From: an uncultured bacterium
Lineage (GTDB): Bacteria; Verrucomicrobiota; Lentisphaeria; Victivallales; UBA1829
Length of the DNA: 64,000 nt
Assembly: GCA_949297765.1 (NCBI GenBank)
Contig: CASFTV010000016.1
Span: 24,190 to 88,189, forward strand
Direction of reading: 5' to 3'
The translations under genes were made by a program, and so were the position numbers. The notes under the pieces are model-generated. The model had not been told where the DNA came from and did no database searches. It saw only the letters and a program-made list of their open reading frames with translations. Each line of letters begins with the position of its first letter. Position 1 is the stretch's first letter. Below are positions 36,797-44,492 of the stretch, in pieces.

Positions 36797-39281
36797 TCCG
36801 CATCCCGAATACAACCATTTTCGACAGGGGGAGGAGTTCCTCGCCTACCGGGATTCCGGCGGGACGGGGAATGTCCTTCTGTTCCTGCACGGATTCGCCT
36901 CGTTTTCCTGGAGCTGGGAGGAGCTGATCCGTTTTCTGCCGGAGGGGTTCCGCTTCGTGCGGGTCGATCTTTCCGGATTCGGATTTTCGCTCGGCAATTC
37001 GGAGCATCCGCTTTCCATTTACGATCAGGCGGCGCTGGTTGAACGGCTGATCGTGCATCTGGACCTGAGGCGCATTACGCTGATCGGACACGGATTCGGC
37101 GGCGAGGTCTGCATTCTGCTGACCCGCATGCCGGAGATCCTGTCGCGCCTGGACCGTTTATGTCTTGCAGCCTGCCGGGCGCCCGGCGAGGAAATTCCCG
37201 ATTATATTTCCAAGATCGCCTCTCTTTCGCTGACGGGCGGCGGACGTGTTCTGGAGTTTGCCCGTTCCCGTTTTCTCGCCCGCGTGCTGCTGGAATATGT
37301 GCATGGGAGAAAGGCCGCTCTCCGGGAGGAGACTCTGGAGGCGTATTCCGCAATGCTGCGGCATCCCGGCCGTCTGGATTCCATCATCCGCGCCGCGGGG
37401 GAGTATCTGCGGAATCCCGGGGATGACCTGCTGTACGAATCGCTTTCCCGTTTCGAACTGCCGACTCTGCTGCTGTTCGGGGAGAAGGATCCGGTCATCA
37501 CCCGGGAAGGACGGAAACATCTTTCCTCTCTCCTGCGCAATTCGCATGAGATCCTGCTGCCCGGATGCGGGCACCTCCTCCAGGAGGAAGCGCCGGAGAC
37601 TGTGGGGGAACTGCTGAGTGCATTTATCCGCCGTCAGGTTCCCGAATTGCGGATTCCTTCGCCCCCGGAGGGCGGAAAGGAGATGGAGGAGACCGGCGGG
37701 GCGATTCCGCGCCTTTCCCGTCTGTTCGACCGCTGGAGTCCCGGAGCGCTTCTGGTGATTCTGATTTTGAAACTGCTTCAGTTCTGCCGTCTTCTCGGTG
37801 TCCGGGCGGAGGCGCACGGCTGGCGGAAACTGACCTCCGTGTTTCTCCGCGGGGAGTATTCCAAATTCATGCTTGCCAGTTTCCGGCTGGACTACTGCGG
37901 GGGATCTGTTCCGGCATCGTATCCGGAGGCACGCCGGACTCTGCTGCAGAGACTTTACGGATTTCAGCTGCTGCATCCGGATCTGCACTGGTCGGTGGAG
38001 CCGGGGCTTTTTTCGTTCGGCCGGCGCAGAATCCCGTTCTGTGATATTGTGGAGGCGCATGTGGATGCCGGCGGTGCGCTGCTCGGTCTGCGTCCGCTGT
38101 TTGACAGGCGCCAGCCGCCTCCGGGAGTTTCGGAGGAGCAGGCGTCGGAAGCGCTGGAGGCGATTCTCCGGATCTGCAACCAGTACCGCGAAGCGGATTC
38201 CCGCACCCGTCCCGGACTGATCGCGGGTGCGCTCCGTCGCTGGGTGTCGCGGAAACGGAGATTTCATCTTCTGACCCGGCGGAACATTCAGCGGTATGTG
38301 GAGCGGGTCATGACCGCGTCGTTTATTTTTCTGGAAGTTCTTCCGGAAGGGGAGGAGGGGGGCGCGATGCGCTACCGGACGCCGGATCTGCGGATTTTCC
38401 GCCATCCGGGATGGGGAATGACCTGCGTGACCGCGCGGCTCACCGCGGACTTCCGGGAGGCCGACCTCTGGTTCCAGTTTCATCACATCACCGCGGACGG
38501 AGCGCCGATGCAGGAGCTTCTGGCGGATCTGAAACGGCTCTGGGGATCGGCGGGGCCGGTGGTCTATCCGGCGTTTCCGGGGCTGGTGTCCCGTCCCGAA
38601 ACCATGGACTGCGGAGACGGCGTTTACCGGGCCAGAGTCTATATTGATTTCACGTCTCTTCTTCGCCTGCGGCGGTATTTGAACGATCATTATTCGGCCG
38701 CGATGAACGGAGCCGCCTCGCTTGCGGGGCTGCTGATGTGGGGGCTGGCGGATCATCCGTTCTTCCGGGAAAAGAAGATGCTTCTGCCGATCGACGCGGG
38801 GATCTCTCCGCAGGGGGAACGCGAACTCGGACTGCTGTTCATCCGTCCCGGAAGATTCCTCTCCGGCACGGAACCCCTGCGCGGATATCTCCGCTTCCAG
38901 AAAGAGATGAACCGGCGCATGAGAAGCGCCCGGAACGGTTCGGGGGAGAGTCATGAATTTCTCTCCCTCTGCACAATGCTCCATCCGTTTTTCTACCATG
39001 CGGCGCGGTTTCTTGCGCCTTCCTCGCTCGACGAGATCGTCGGGACGATGGGGATTTCCATCATCCGGGACGCGGAAATGTTTATCAGCCCGCTGACGGA
39101 TTTTCAGAAGAACGGTTTTCTCACGCTCGGTTCTGTCAAGATCCCGACCGGAGACGGGAAATGCGCCGGATCTCTCTGCATCTGCGGTTCCCGGACACAG
39201 ATCCGGATCTATCTTCAGGCAATCAAGCATCTGGTGCGCCATTTTCCGGAAACCCTCGGATTGAAAGAGGACTGCTTCTGA
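36780..39281 (+). CDS. Fusion of a Ser-less alpha/beta-hydrolase with an HHxxxDG acyltransferase-like domain
   Basis: 833 residues. Residues about 15-290 form an alpha/beta-hydrolase (HGFASFSWSW oxyanion loop, acidic site GEKDPVI, histidine in GCGHLLQEEAPE). At the nucleophile elbow the sequence is GHGFGG, with Gly in place of Ser, so normal hydrolase chemistry is unlikely. A hydrophobic segment near 330 links to a C-terminal half with FHHITADG (His568, His569, Asp572, Gly573). This is the signature of condensation/WES-DGAT/chloramphenicol-acetyltransferase-fold acyl transferases. It overlaps the LCAT-like lipoprotein gene. The start may be 36774 or 36780. Substrate unknown; lipid or polyketide-like acyl transfer is inference. 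Confidence 0.82.
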   Translation: MERSADPHPEYNHFRQGEEFLAYRDSGGTGNVLLFLHGFASFSWSWEELIRFLPEGFRFVRVDLSGFGFSLGNSEHPLSIYDQAALVERLIVHLDLRRITLIGHGFGGEVCILLTRMPEILSRLDRLCLAACRAPGEEIPDYISKIASLSLTGGGRVLEFARSRFLARVLLEYVHGRKAALREETLEAYSAMLRHPGRLDSIIRAAGEYLRNPGDDLLYESLSRFELPTLLLFGEKDPVITREGRKHLSSLLRNSHEILLPGCGHLLQEEAPETVGELLSAFIRRQVPELRIPSPPEGGKEMEETGGAIPRLSRLFDRWSPGALLVILILKLLQFCRLLGVRAEAHGWRKLTSVFLRGEYSKFMLASFRLDYCGGSVPASYPEARRTLLQRLYGFQLLHPDLHWSVEPGLFSFGRRRIPFCDIVEAHVDAGGALLGLRPLFDRRQPPPGVSEEQASEALEAILRICNQYREADSRTRPGLIAGALRRWVSRKRRFHLLTRRNIQRYVERVMTASFIFLEVLPEGEEGGAMRYRTPDLRIFRHPGWGMTCVTARLTADFREADLWFQFHHITADGAPMQELLADLKRLWGSAGPVVYPAFPGLVSRPETMDCGDGVYRARVYIDFTSLLRLRRYLNDHYSAAMNGAASLAGLLMWGLADHPFFREKKMLLPIDAGISPQGERELGLLFIRPGRFLSGTEPLRGYLRFQKEMNRRMRSARNGSGESHEFLSLCTMLHPFFYHAARFLAPSSLDEIVGTMGISIIRDAEMFISPLTDFQKNGFLTLGSVKIPTGDGKCAGSLCICGSRTQIRIYLQAIKHLVRHFPETLGLKEDCF

Positions 39282-39373
39282 ACCGGCCGCCGGATGGAAA
39301 ACGGATTCCCGGAATTTTTCCGAAAGGAAGAGCGTTTGCCTCTTTCATTTCCATGAAACGGAAGTATAGTAGC

Positions 39374-39392
39374 CTGTCGGATTGTCCGACAG
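39374..39392 (+). promoter_or_regulatory. Palindrome at the start of the EFR1-type transcript
   Basis: CTGTCGGA-TTG-TCCGACAG is a perfect 8+8 palindrome placed 4 bases after a TATAGT -10 box (39365-39370). It could be an operator or an RNA hairpin. Confidence 0.45.
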
Positions 39393-39416
39393 TTCAGCAG
39401 CAGGAGGAGAGATACT

Positions 39417-40175
39417 ATGGCGGATTATGCGGTTTATTTCAGTCCGACGCACGGAACCCGGGCGTGCGTGAGAATGGTTGCCGGAGAACTGGGGTCTCCG
39501 GTTCGGGAAATGGATCTGACCCTTCCCGCGGCGCGCCGGGAGGAACACCGGTTCTCTGCGGACGACCGGGTGATTCTCGGAGTTCCCGTCTACTGCGGCC
39601 GGATTCCGCAGCTGCCGGGGCTGCTGGATTCCCTGCGGGGCGGCGGAACACCGGTTCTGCTGATCGCCGCCTACGGAAACCGCGCGTATGAGGATGCGCT
39701 TCTGGAACTTTCTGCGAAGTGCTCGGAACGCGGATTCCGGGTGCGGGGAGCGATTGCGATGCCGGCACCGCACTGCTATGTCCCGGAGGAGGTCTGCCCG
39801 GACCGGCCCGATGAAAAAGACCGTCAGGACCTTGCCGCGTTCCTCCGCTCGTTCGACTGGACGTCCGGACAGAAGGTTCCTCTGCCGGGGAACACCCCGT
39901 GGAAACCGTACCCGGCGCTTCCTTTTTATCCCGAAGGAGACAGCCGCTGCACGAAATGCGGCATCTGCGGTTCGGTGTGTCCGACGGGGGCGGCGAAGTT
40001 CGGGAAGACCGATCCGGAAACGTGCATCCGGTGCATGGCGTGTGTGCGGAGCTGTCCGGTGCAGGCGCGGAAAATCACGCATCCCGCGTTTGCCGCGGTT
40101 CAGGAGAAGCTGCGGGCGCTTGCGGGAGTCCGCAAAGAGATTGAACTGTTTGTTCCGGAAGAGCGCGGCGCATGA
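39417..40175 (+). CDS. Flavodoxin-ferredoxin protein (EFR1 type)
   Basis: The 252-residue protein has an N-terminal flavodoxin-like half (YFSPTHGTRACVRMVAGEL, phosphate loop of FMN, then VPVYCGRIPQL). The C-terminal half has two 4Fe-4S cluster motifs (CTKCGICGSVCP and CIRCMACVRSCP). This is the EFR1 arrangement, an electron carrier that does not need separate flavodoxin and ferredoxin. It overlaps the next gene by 4 bases, so it may feed electrons to the radical-SAM protein. Confidence 0.9.
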   Translation: MADYAVYFSPTHGTRACVRMVAGELGSPVREMDLTLPAARREEHRFSADDRVILGVPVYCGRIPQLPGLLDSLRGGGTPVLLIAAYGNRAYEDALLELSAKCSERGFRVRGAIAMPAPHCYVPEEVCPDRPDEKDRQDLAAFLRSFDWTSGQKVPLPGNTPWKPYPALPFYPEGDSRCTKCGICGSVCPTGAAKFGKTDPETCIRCMACVRSCPVQARKITHPAFAAVQEKLRALAGVRKEIELFVPEERGA

Positions 40176-41803
40176 GGAATCGTCGTCTCCAGTGGCTCTC
40201 GGTGAACTGTTCGTATTCCCATTCCTCGCTGGCGCTTCCGCTGCTGCACACGGCGTGCCGGGAGATTGCGGGATGGGAGTGGTCCGCGCTGGAGACGACT
40301 ATCGCGGAGGATGCGGCGGAGGTGGCGGTGACTCTTGCGTCGTCTCCGTGCGACCTGCTTTGCGCGACGCTGTATCTGTTCAACCGGAATGCGGTGCTGG
40401 AGATTCTGCGGAGATTCCATGTTCTTTCTCCGGAGGTCCCGATTGTTGTCGGCGGTCCGGAATGCCTCGGCGACGGCGCGGAAGAGCTGCTGGCGCGATT
40501 CCCGTTTCTCCGGACCGCGTTCCGGGGCGAGGGCGAGGAGGAATTCCCCCGCTTCCTGAAAGAATTTCCCGAATCGCTGAACCGAAGGATTCTTCCGGAA
40601 ACGGGAGCGGGAGTATTTGCTCAGTGGACCTCTGCGCCCTCTCCGATCCCGGATGAATTCTTCCGGACGGACAAGCCGTTCGTGCAGCTGGAGACCTCGC
40701 GCGGCTGTCCGATGGGATGTCTCTACTGCACGAGCTGCCGGACGGAACTCCGGTTCCGGAGTCCGGAGGCGGTTGCGGACGATCTGGAGAACCTGCGGTC
40801 GCGCGGCGTCAGAGAGGTCCGGGTGCTGGACCGGACGTTCAATTTTCCCCCGGACCGCGGAAGCGCTCTTCTGCATCTGTTCCGGACGCGTTTCCCGGAG
40901 ATGCGCTTCCATCTGGAACTCCATCCCGGAGTTCTGGACGGGGAGCTGCGGAGAGAACTTGCGGAGTCCGCCGCCGGACAGTTCCATATCGAGGCCGGCG
41001 TTCAGAGCCTCGATGAGCAGGTGCAGAATGCGATCGGCCGGAAGAGCCGCCGGGAGGAGGTGCTTGCCGGACTGCGTTTTCTCTGCGGAATTCCCGCTCT
41101 GGAGGTGCATGCGGATCTGCTTTCCGGTCTTCCGGAACAGCGTCTGGAAAGTCTTCTTTCCGATGTTTCCACGCTGACCGGGACCGGTCTTGCGGAACTT
41201 CAGCTGGAGGTGCTGAAGGTGCTTCCGGGGACACCGCTTCGCGCCCGTTCGAAGGAGTTCGGACTGCGTTTTTCTCCGGAAACTCCGTATGATGTGATCC
41301 GGACGGACTGCATGACCGCAGCGGAGATTCTCTATGCGCGCGATGTTTCCCGGCTTCTGGATCTGACCTGGAATCATGCTTCGCTCCGTCCGGCGATGAT
41401 GTCGGCCCGTCTTCGGAATGCGGATCTGATCCCGGATCTTCTGGCATTTTTCCGCGCGAACGGCTTTCATCCCCGGCAGCTCCGGGATCTGAAAAAACGG
41501 TTCCGGATTCTGGAGGAGTTTTTCGTCCGGGAGAAGGATCCGGCCGCCGCTCTCCGGCTCACGGTGGAATGGCTCCGGGCCGGATTCCCCCCCGGCGATG
41601 GGCCGGGAAGACGCGCCGAGGTGCTGCCGGCGCTCCCGGAGGAGGCGTTTCCTGTTTGCGGCGATCCGGCCTCCGCCGGCGACCGGGGAACAAAGTTCTG
41701 GTGTGTCCGGGAGGAGGAGACGGTGCATTGCTTTGCATTCAACCGGAAATATTCGATCAATCGTCCTGCGGCGGTCTGGCGGATCGGGTCAGGTCGGGCG
41801 TGA
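40172..41803 (+). CDS. B12-binding-domain radical SAM protein
   Basis: The 543-residue protein has an N-terminal cobalamin-binding fold (SVNCSYSHSSLALPLLHTAC, later VVGGPECLGDGAEELL) and a radical-SAM core with C-x3-C-x2-C (RGCPMGCLYC; Cys179, 183, 186). A typical barrel strand GVQSLDEQVQNAIGR follows. The C-terminal part resembles the DUF4080-type tail of such proteins. The family includes methyltransferases and tailoring enzymes; the substrate is unknown. Coupled to the EFR1 gene, a likely reductant source. Confidence 0.92.
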   Translation: MRNRRLQWLSVNCSYSHSSLALPLLHTACREIAGWEWSALETTIAEDAAEVAVTLASSPCDLLCATLYLFNRNAVLEILRRFHVLSPEVPIVVGGPECLGDGAEELLARFPFLRTAFRGEGEEEFPRFLKEFPESLNRRILPETGAGVFAQWTSAPSPIPDEFFRTDKPFVQLETSRGCPMGCLYCTSCRTELRFRSPEAVADDLENLRSRGVREVRVLDRTFNFPPDRGSALLHLFRTRFPEMRFHLELHPGVLDGELRRELAESAAGQFHIEAGVQSLDEQVQNAIGRKSRREEVLAGLRFLCGIPALEVHADLLSGLPEQRLESLLSDVSTLTGTGLAELQLEVLKVLPGTPLRARSKEFGLRFSPETPYDVIRTDCMTAAEILYARDVSRLLDLTWNHASLRPAMMSARLRNADLIPDLLAFFRANGFHPRQLRDLKKRFRILEEFFVREKDPAAALRLTVEWLRAGFPPGDGPGRRAEVLPALPEEAFPVCGDPASAGDRGTKFWCVREEETVHCFAFNRKYSINRPAAVWRIGSGRA

Positions 41804-42373
41804 GAGTTTCCATTCCAGTCTGGAGCGGACCTCTTTCAGAGCGGCGGCGTTGACGTGCAGTTCGCGGCGGATCTCCTCGTCGCAGAATCCGTCGCGGGAG
41901 AGCTTCAGGACCGTGAACTCCTGCGGCGTCAGACTCAGAAGGCGCGAATCGGTCAGCTGACGGTTTTTGAATCCGAAGATTGAGGCCAGTTCCTTTCCGA
42001 TCCGTTTGTGGATCGCCTGCCGCGTCACCCCTTCCTGCCGGGCGATCTGAGTGAAGGATTTCGCTCCCATCAGCTTCGCTTCCAGAATCCGGCCGAGTTT
42101 CCTGTTCGATCCGATCCGCAGCAGGAATGCTGAAAGCGCCACGACTTCATCGTGTGAAAAACTGCGTCCGGGGGAGAGGTCAACCGGAAGTTCCGCAGGA
42201 GTGGAATTCCGGTTGTCTTCGTACTCATAGGCATTTGCCCAGCGGGCATTCTGCGCCTCCACCCGTTTGCGGTCGTCCGAGGCGAATCGGCAGGCCTCCA
42301 TGAACGGACAATGCGGACAGCGTCCTGTATTGGTGATTTTGCCGAAGCATTCCGGATTTTCTTGCCGGCTCAT
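41789..42373 (-). CDS. Cys-cluster double-HTH regulator
   Basis: The 194-residue protein has four cysteines near the N-terminus (C9, C19, C22, C28; spacing C-x2-C-x5-C), likely binding zinc or an iron-sulfur cluster. Two helix-turn-helix segments follow: one like sigma region 4 (SFTQIARQEGVTRQAIHKRIG, about 105-125) and one LuxR/sigma-like at the end (DGFCDEEIRRELHVNAAALKEVRSRL). It overlaps the nuclease gene by 4 bases (ATGA) and is the last gene of the repressor-controlled operon. It resembles phage late or excision regulators by position; no close family was recognised. Confidence 0.72.
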   Translation of the reverse strand: MSRQENPECFGKITNTGRCPHCPFMEACRFASDDRKRVEAQNARWANAYEYEDNRNSTPAELPVDLSPGRSFSHDEVVALSAFLLRIGSNRKLGRILEAKLMGAKSFTQIARQEGVTRQAIHKRIGKELASIFGFKNRQLTDSRLLSLTPQEFTVLKLSRDGFCDEEIRRELHVNAAALKEVRSRLEWKLSRPT

Positions 42374-43257
42374 TCTTCCATGCCCTCCATCTCCGGACTC
42401 AGTCTGAAAACGCGGTTCCCGGCGGCATTGGTCCGGAAGGTTGCCAGAGGAACGCCTTTGGAGTCGGTGAGGACGGCGGAATCGCCGATTTCGCGGAGGA
42501 TTCCGTCGCGAAGGATCTTCCGGAGGCGCTCCGCCTGACTCTGCACATCGCAGATCCTTCGGTAATGGCGGATCATTTTCTCCGTATTCCGGGTCGCACG
42601 GACCGTTTTGCGGACAGGCTGCGGATAGATTTCCCGGACCTCCTCCTCCGTAAGCGGCGCGGGCGGCAGACGCTTTTCCACATGCTCCCGCCAGAAAAGT
42701 TCTGCGTACCGGCGCAGATGGGCGATCAGCACGTCATCGCGCAGAATCGTGTAAATCCGGAAATCCCGTCCGCCGAACAGCGCCGCCACATCGACGGCAT
42801 TCAGATTCGGACAGAGTCCCATGTACCACTGAACCTTCAGCGCATAATACGGGGGAATCGCCGCGGAACCGTTTCCGCCCCACTCACCGGCCGGGAAAAC
42901 CCAGGAGACACATTCCAGCGCTTTCTCCGGCTGCGCTCCCGGCGGAACCGCAAGGAAGAAATCCGGATGGCCATGGAAAAATCGTCTATCAGGATCTCTT
43001 ATAATTTTTGTAGATTTTGTCAATTTGTTTCCGGTCTCCTGAAGATACGCATCGGCGATCAAGTTCTTCTGGCGCTCCGCCCAGTAGAGAGCGGCTCTTT
43101 CTCCGGTCGGCCGGGGTTGAATCTCCTCTTCCGGGGCGGCGGTTTTCTCCAGGTACAGGGCGTAGCGGCTCTTCCAGGGGGAGAGACCGAATACGGCGGC
43201 GATGTCGCTTCCCCCGATTCCAGATCGGCGGGAGCGGTCGGAGCGTCTCACGCGCAT
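42370..43257 (-). CDS. YqaJ-type phage recombinase/exonuclease
   Basis: The 295-residue protein matches the YqaJ/lambda-exonuclease fold: RSGIGGSDIAAVFGLSPWKSRYALYLEKT at the start, GERAALYWAERQ, HPDFFLAV with Asp99, LECVSW with Glu115, and IPPYYALKVQWYMGL plus DVAALFGGRDFRIY. The usual E-x-K catalytic pair reads E115-C-V117, so the lysine is missing at the expected place. The start at 43257 has AAAGGAGG. Such nucleases make 3' single strands for phage recombination. Middle gene of hth-yqaJ-regulator. Confidence 0.9.
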   Translation of the reverse strand: MRVRRSDRSRRSGIGGSDIAAVFGLSPWKSRYALYLEKTAAPEEEIQPRPTGERAALYWAERQKNLIADAYLQETGNKLTKSTKIIRDPDRRFFHGHPDFFLAVPPGAQPEKALECVSWVFPAGEWGGNGSAAIPPYYALKVQWYMGLCPNLNAVDVAALFGGRDFRIYTILRDDVLIAHLRRYAELFWREHVEKRLPPAPLTEEEVREIYPQPVRKTVRATRNTEKMIRHYRRICDVQSQAERLRKILRDGILREIGDSAVLTDSKGVPLATFRTNAAGNRVFRLSPEMEGMEE

Positions 43258-43493
43258 GGGCGGCCTCCTTTCGTTCCGGATTCGAGCGAGCTGTGCACCA
43301 TCGCCCGGATCGCCTCCTCCACCTGAGGCCGCCAGAAAAACATCTTGGCACGTCCCTTTGCAATGGGATTCCGGACCGGTTTGAAGACGCCCGCACGGAT
43401 CATTCCGGCAACAATGTTTTTGCTCCACGGAAGCATGTCGTTCAGCTCCGCTGCCGACATGAACATTGTGGATTCCTTCGATTTCTGTTCCAT
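43248..43493 (-). CDS. Small helix-turn-helix (excisionase-like) protein
   Basis: The 81-residue protein has a MerR/excisionase-like winged helix-turn-helix (MFMSAAELNDMLPWSKNIVAGMIRAGVF, then RAKMFFWRPQVEEAIRAM). First gene of the operon; its end overlaps yqaJ by 10 bases. The promoter at 43601-43628 carries a palindrome. Likely a DNA-binding partner in excision or regulation; no integrase is present nearby. Confidence 0.72.
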   Translation of the reverse strand: MEQKSKESTMFMSAAELNDMLPWSKNIVAGMIRAGVFKPVRNPIAKGRAKMFFWRPQVEEAIRAMVHSSLESGTKGGRPCA

Positions 43494-43596
43494 TTTTCCA
43501 GCTCTCTTGTTTCGTTGGGTTGTTTTGTCCGATTCAGGGCGGACTGCGGATTTTTCTTCTCCGAAAAACGGATTTTGCTGTAAACCGTTTTTCGCT

Positions 43597-43623
43597 GTCT
43601 ATTATAGCGTCTATTTGATAGAC
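43597..43623. promoter_or_regulatory. Operator candidate GTCTAT-TTG-ATAGAC plus half-site
   Basis: A perfect 15-bp palindrome (43609-43623) fills the spacer between the -35 and -10 boxes of the minus-strand promoter. A further GTCTAT half-site (43597-43602) lies 12 bases to the left and overlaps the -10 box. Confidence 0.6.
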
Positions 43624-43628
43624 TTCAA
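43601..43628 (-). promoter_or_regulatory. Promoter of the hth-yqaJ-regulator operon
   Basis: TTGAAG (43623-43628), a 16-base spacer and a consensus TATAAT (43601-43606). Confidence 0.7.
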
Positions 43629-43659
43629 GAGAAAATAAAAAACTTTTTTTGAAAAAAAT

Positions 43660-43687
43660 TTGTTTTTTTTCAGAATTGGAGTATAAT
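43660..43687 (+). promoter_or_regulatory. Promoter of the S24 repressor gene
   Basis: TTGTTT (43660-43665), a 16-base spacer and a consensus TATAAT (43682-43687), 32 bases before the start codon. Confidence 0.65.
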
Positions 43688-43703
43688 GAAGTAAATTGGA
43701 GTA
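43674..43703 (+). repeat. Direct repeat AATTGGAGTA around the repressor -10 box
   Basis: Two exact 10-bp copies at 43674-43683 and 43694-43703, 20 bp apart (two helical turns), straddle the -10 box. They are a candidate autoregulatory site. Confidence 0.55.
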
Positions 43704-43719
43704 AAACGGGGAGGTTACG

Positions 43720-44484
43720 ATGGTAAAAGTGGACCGGGAGTTCCGGGAGATCCTGCGGCGGGCGGCGGAGGACCTCGGGTCGCAAAGCGAACTGGCACGC
43801 CGCGCGGGAATCGGAAAACAGCACATCAGCAAGTATATCCGCGGGGACATCAAGAAAATGGAAAAGGAAACCTGGGAAAAACTGGTCCCGCATATCCGCC
43901 CGTATCTTCCCCCGGGATTCCTCTCCGCGCGGGAGGAAGGGACTCCGTGGAGCGCGGAAGTGAGTCCGGCTCCGGAAATGAAATCCATCCCCGTGATCTC
44001 CATCGCCCAGGCTGCCGGCTTCGACTGCACGCTCGAACCGTTCGACGACTACGCGTCCTCCCTCGACCACGAAGAAGCTCCCATGCTCGAGGAGAAGGAG
44101 GGCATGTTCGCCGTCCGGATCACCGGCGATTCCATGACCCCCTGGTATCCGCAGGGAACCATCGTCTACATCAACGGACGGGAATACCCCAGCAGCGGAA
44201 AACGGGTCATCGCAAAACTGAAAAACTCCGGAGAGGTCGTCTTTAAAATTTTCTACCGCCACCAGAACAAGGTCATGCTCCTCTCCTTTGACGATTCGGG
44301 AAGAAATTTCATCTGGGAAAATCCGAACGACAATCCGTTCGTCTGGATCTATCCAGTCAAATACTCGTTCCGGGATGAGGATGCCATTGATTCCGAAGTC
44401 TACCTCCACGGGGTGGAACCCCAGTGGCTCGCCCGCGTCCGCGCCATGACGCAGACGGGGTCGGAGATTCCCCCGGAAGATTGA
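43720..44484 (+). CDS. LexA/CI-like S24 repressor
   Basis: The 254-residue protein has an N-terminal helix-turn-helix (SQSELARRAGIGKQHISKYIRGD, about 21-43). The C-terminal S24 autopeptidase domain has an Ala99-Gly100 cleavage site (IAQAAGF), the nucleophile in GDSM (Ser138) and lysine in GEVVFKIF (Lys176), a spacing close to LexA. It is expected to cleave itself on DNA damage and release the divergent nuclease operon. It is longer than LexA, nearer to phage CI proteins. GGGGAGG precedes the start. Confidence 0.92.
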   Translation: MVKVDREFREILRRAAEDLGSQSELARRAGIGKQHISKYIRGDIKKMEKETWEKLVPHIRPYLPPGFLSAREEGTPWSAEVSPAPEMKSIPVISIAQAAGFDCTLEPFDDYASSLDHEEAPMLEEKEGMFAVRITGDSMTPWYPQGTIVYINGREYPSSGKRVIAKLKNSGEVVFKIFYRHQNKVMLLSFDDSGRNFIWENPNDNPFVWIYPVKYSFRDEDAIDSEVYLHGVEPQWLARVRAMTQTGSEIPPED

Positions 44485-44492
44485 AAAACAGA

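Larger units (their letters stand above)
43494..43719. other. Divergent switch region of the repressor-YqaJ locus
   Basis: 226 bases carrying back-to-back promoters (43601-43628 minus, 43660-43687 plus), a palindromic operator candidate with an extra half-site, direct repeats over the repressor promoter, and a 10-bp inverted repeat CGAAAAACGG / CCGTTTTTCG (43562-43571, 43585-43594) in the operon leader. The layout resembles a phage immunity region. Confidence 0.6.

Noticed and set aside
41789..44484. Complete prophage or integrative element
   Set aside because: Searched both sides for integrase, transposase, portal, capsid or lysis genes and for a tRNA attachment site; none is seen, so only the four-gene block is reported.
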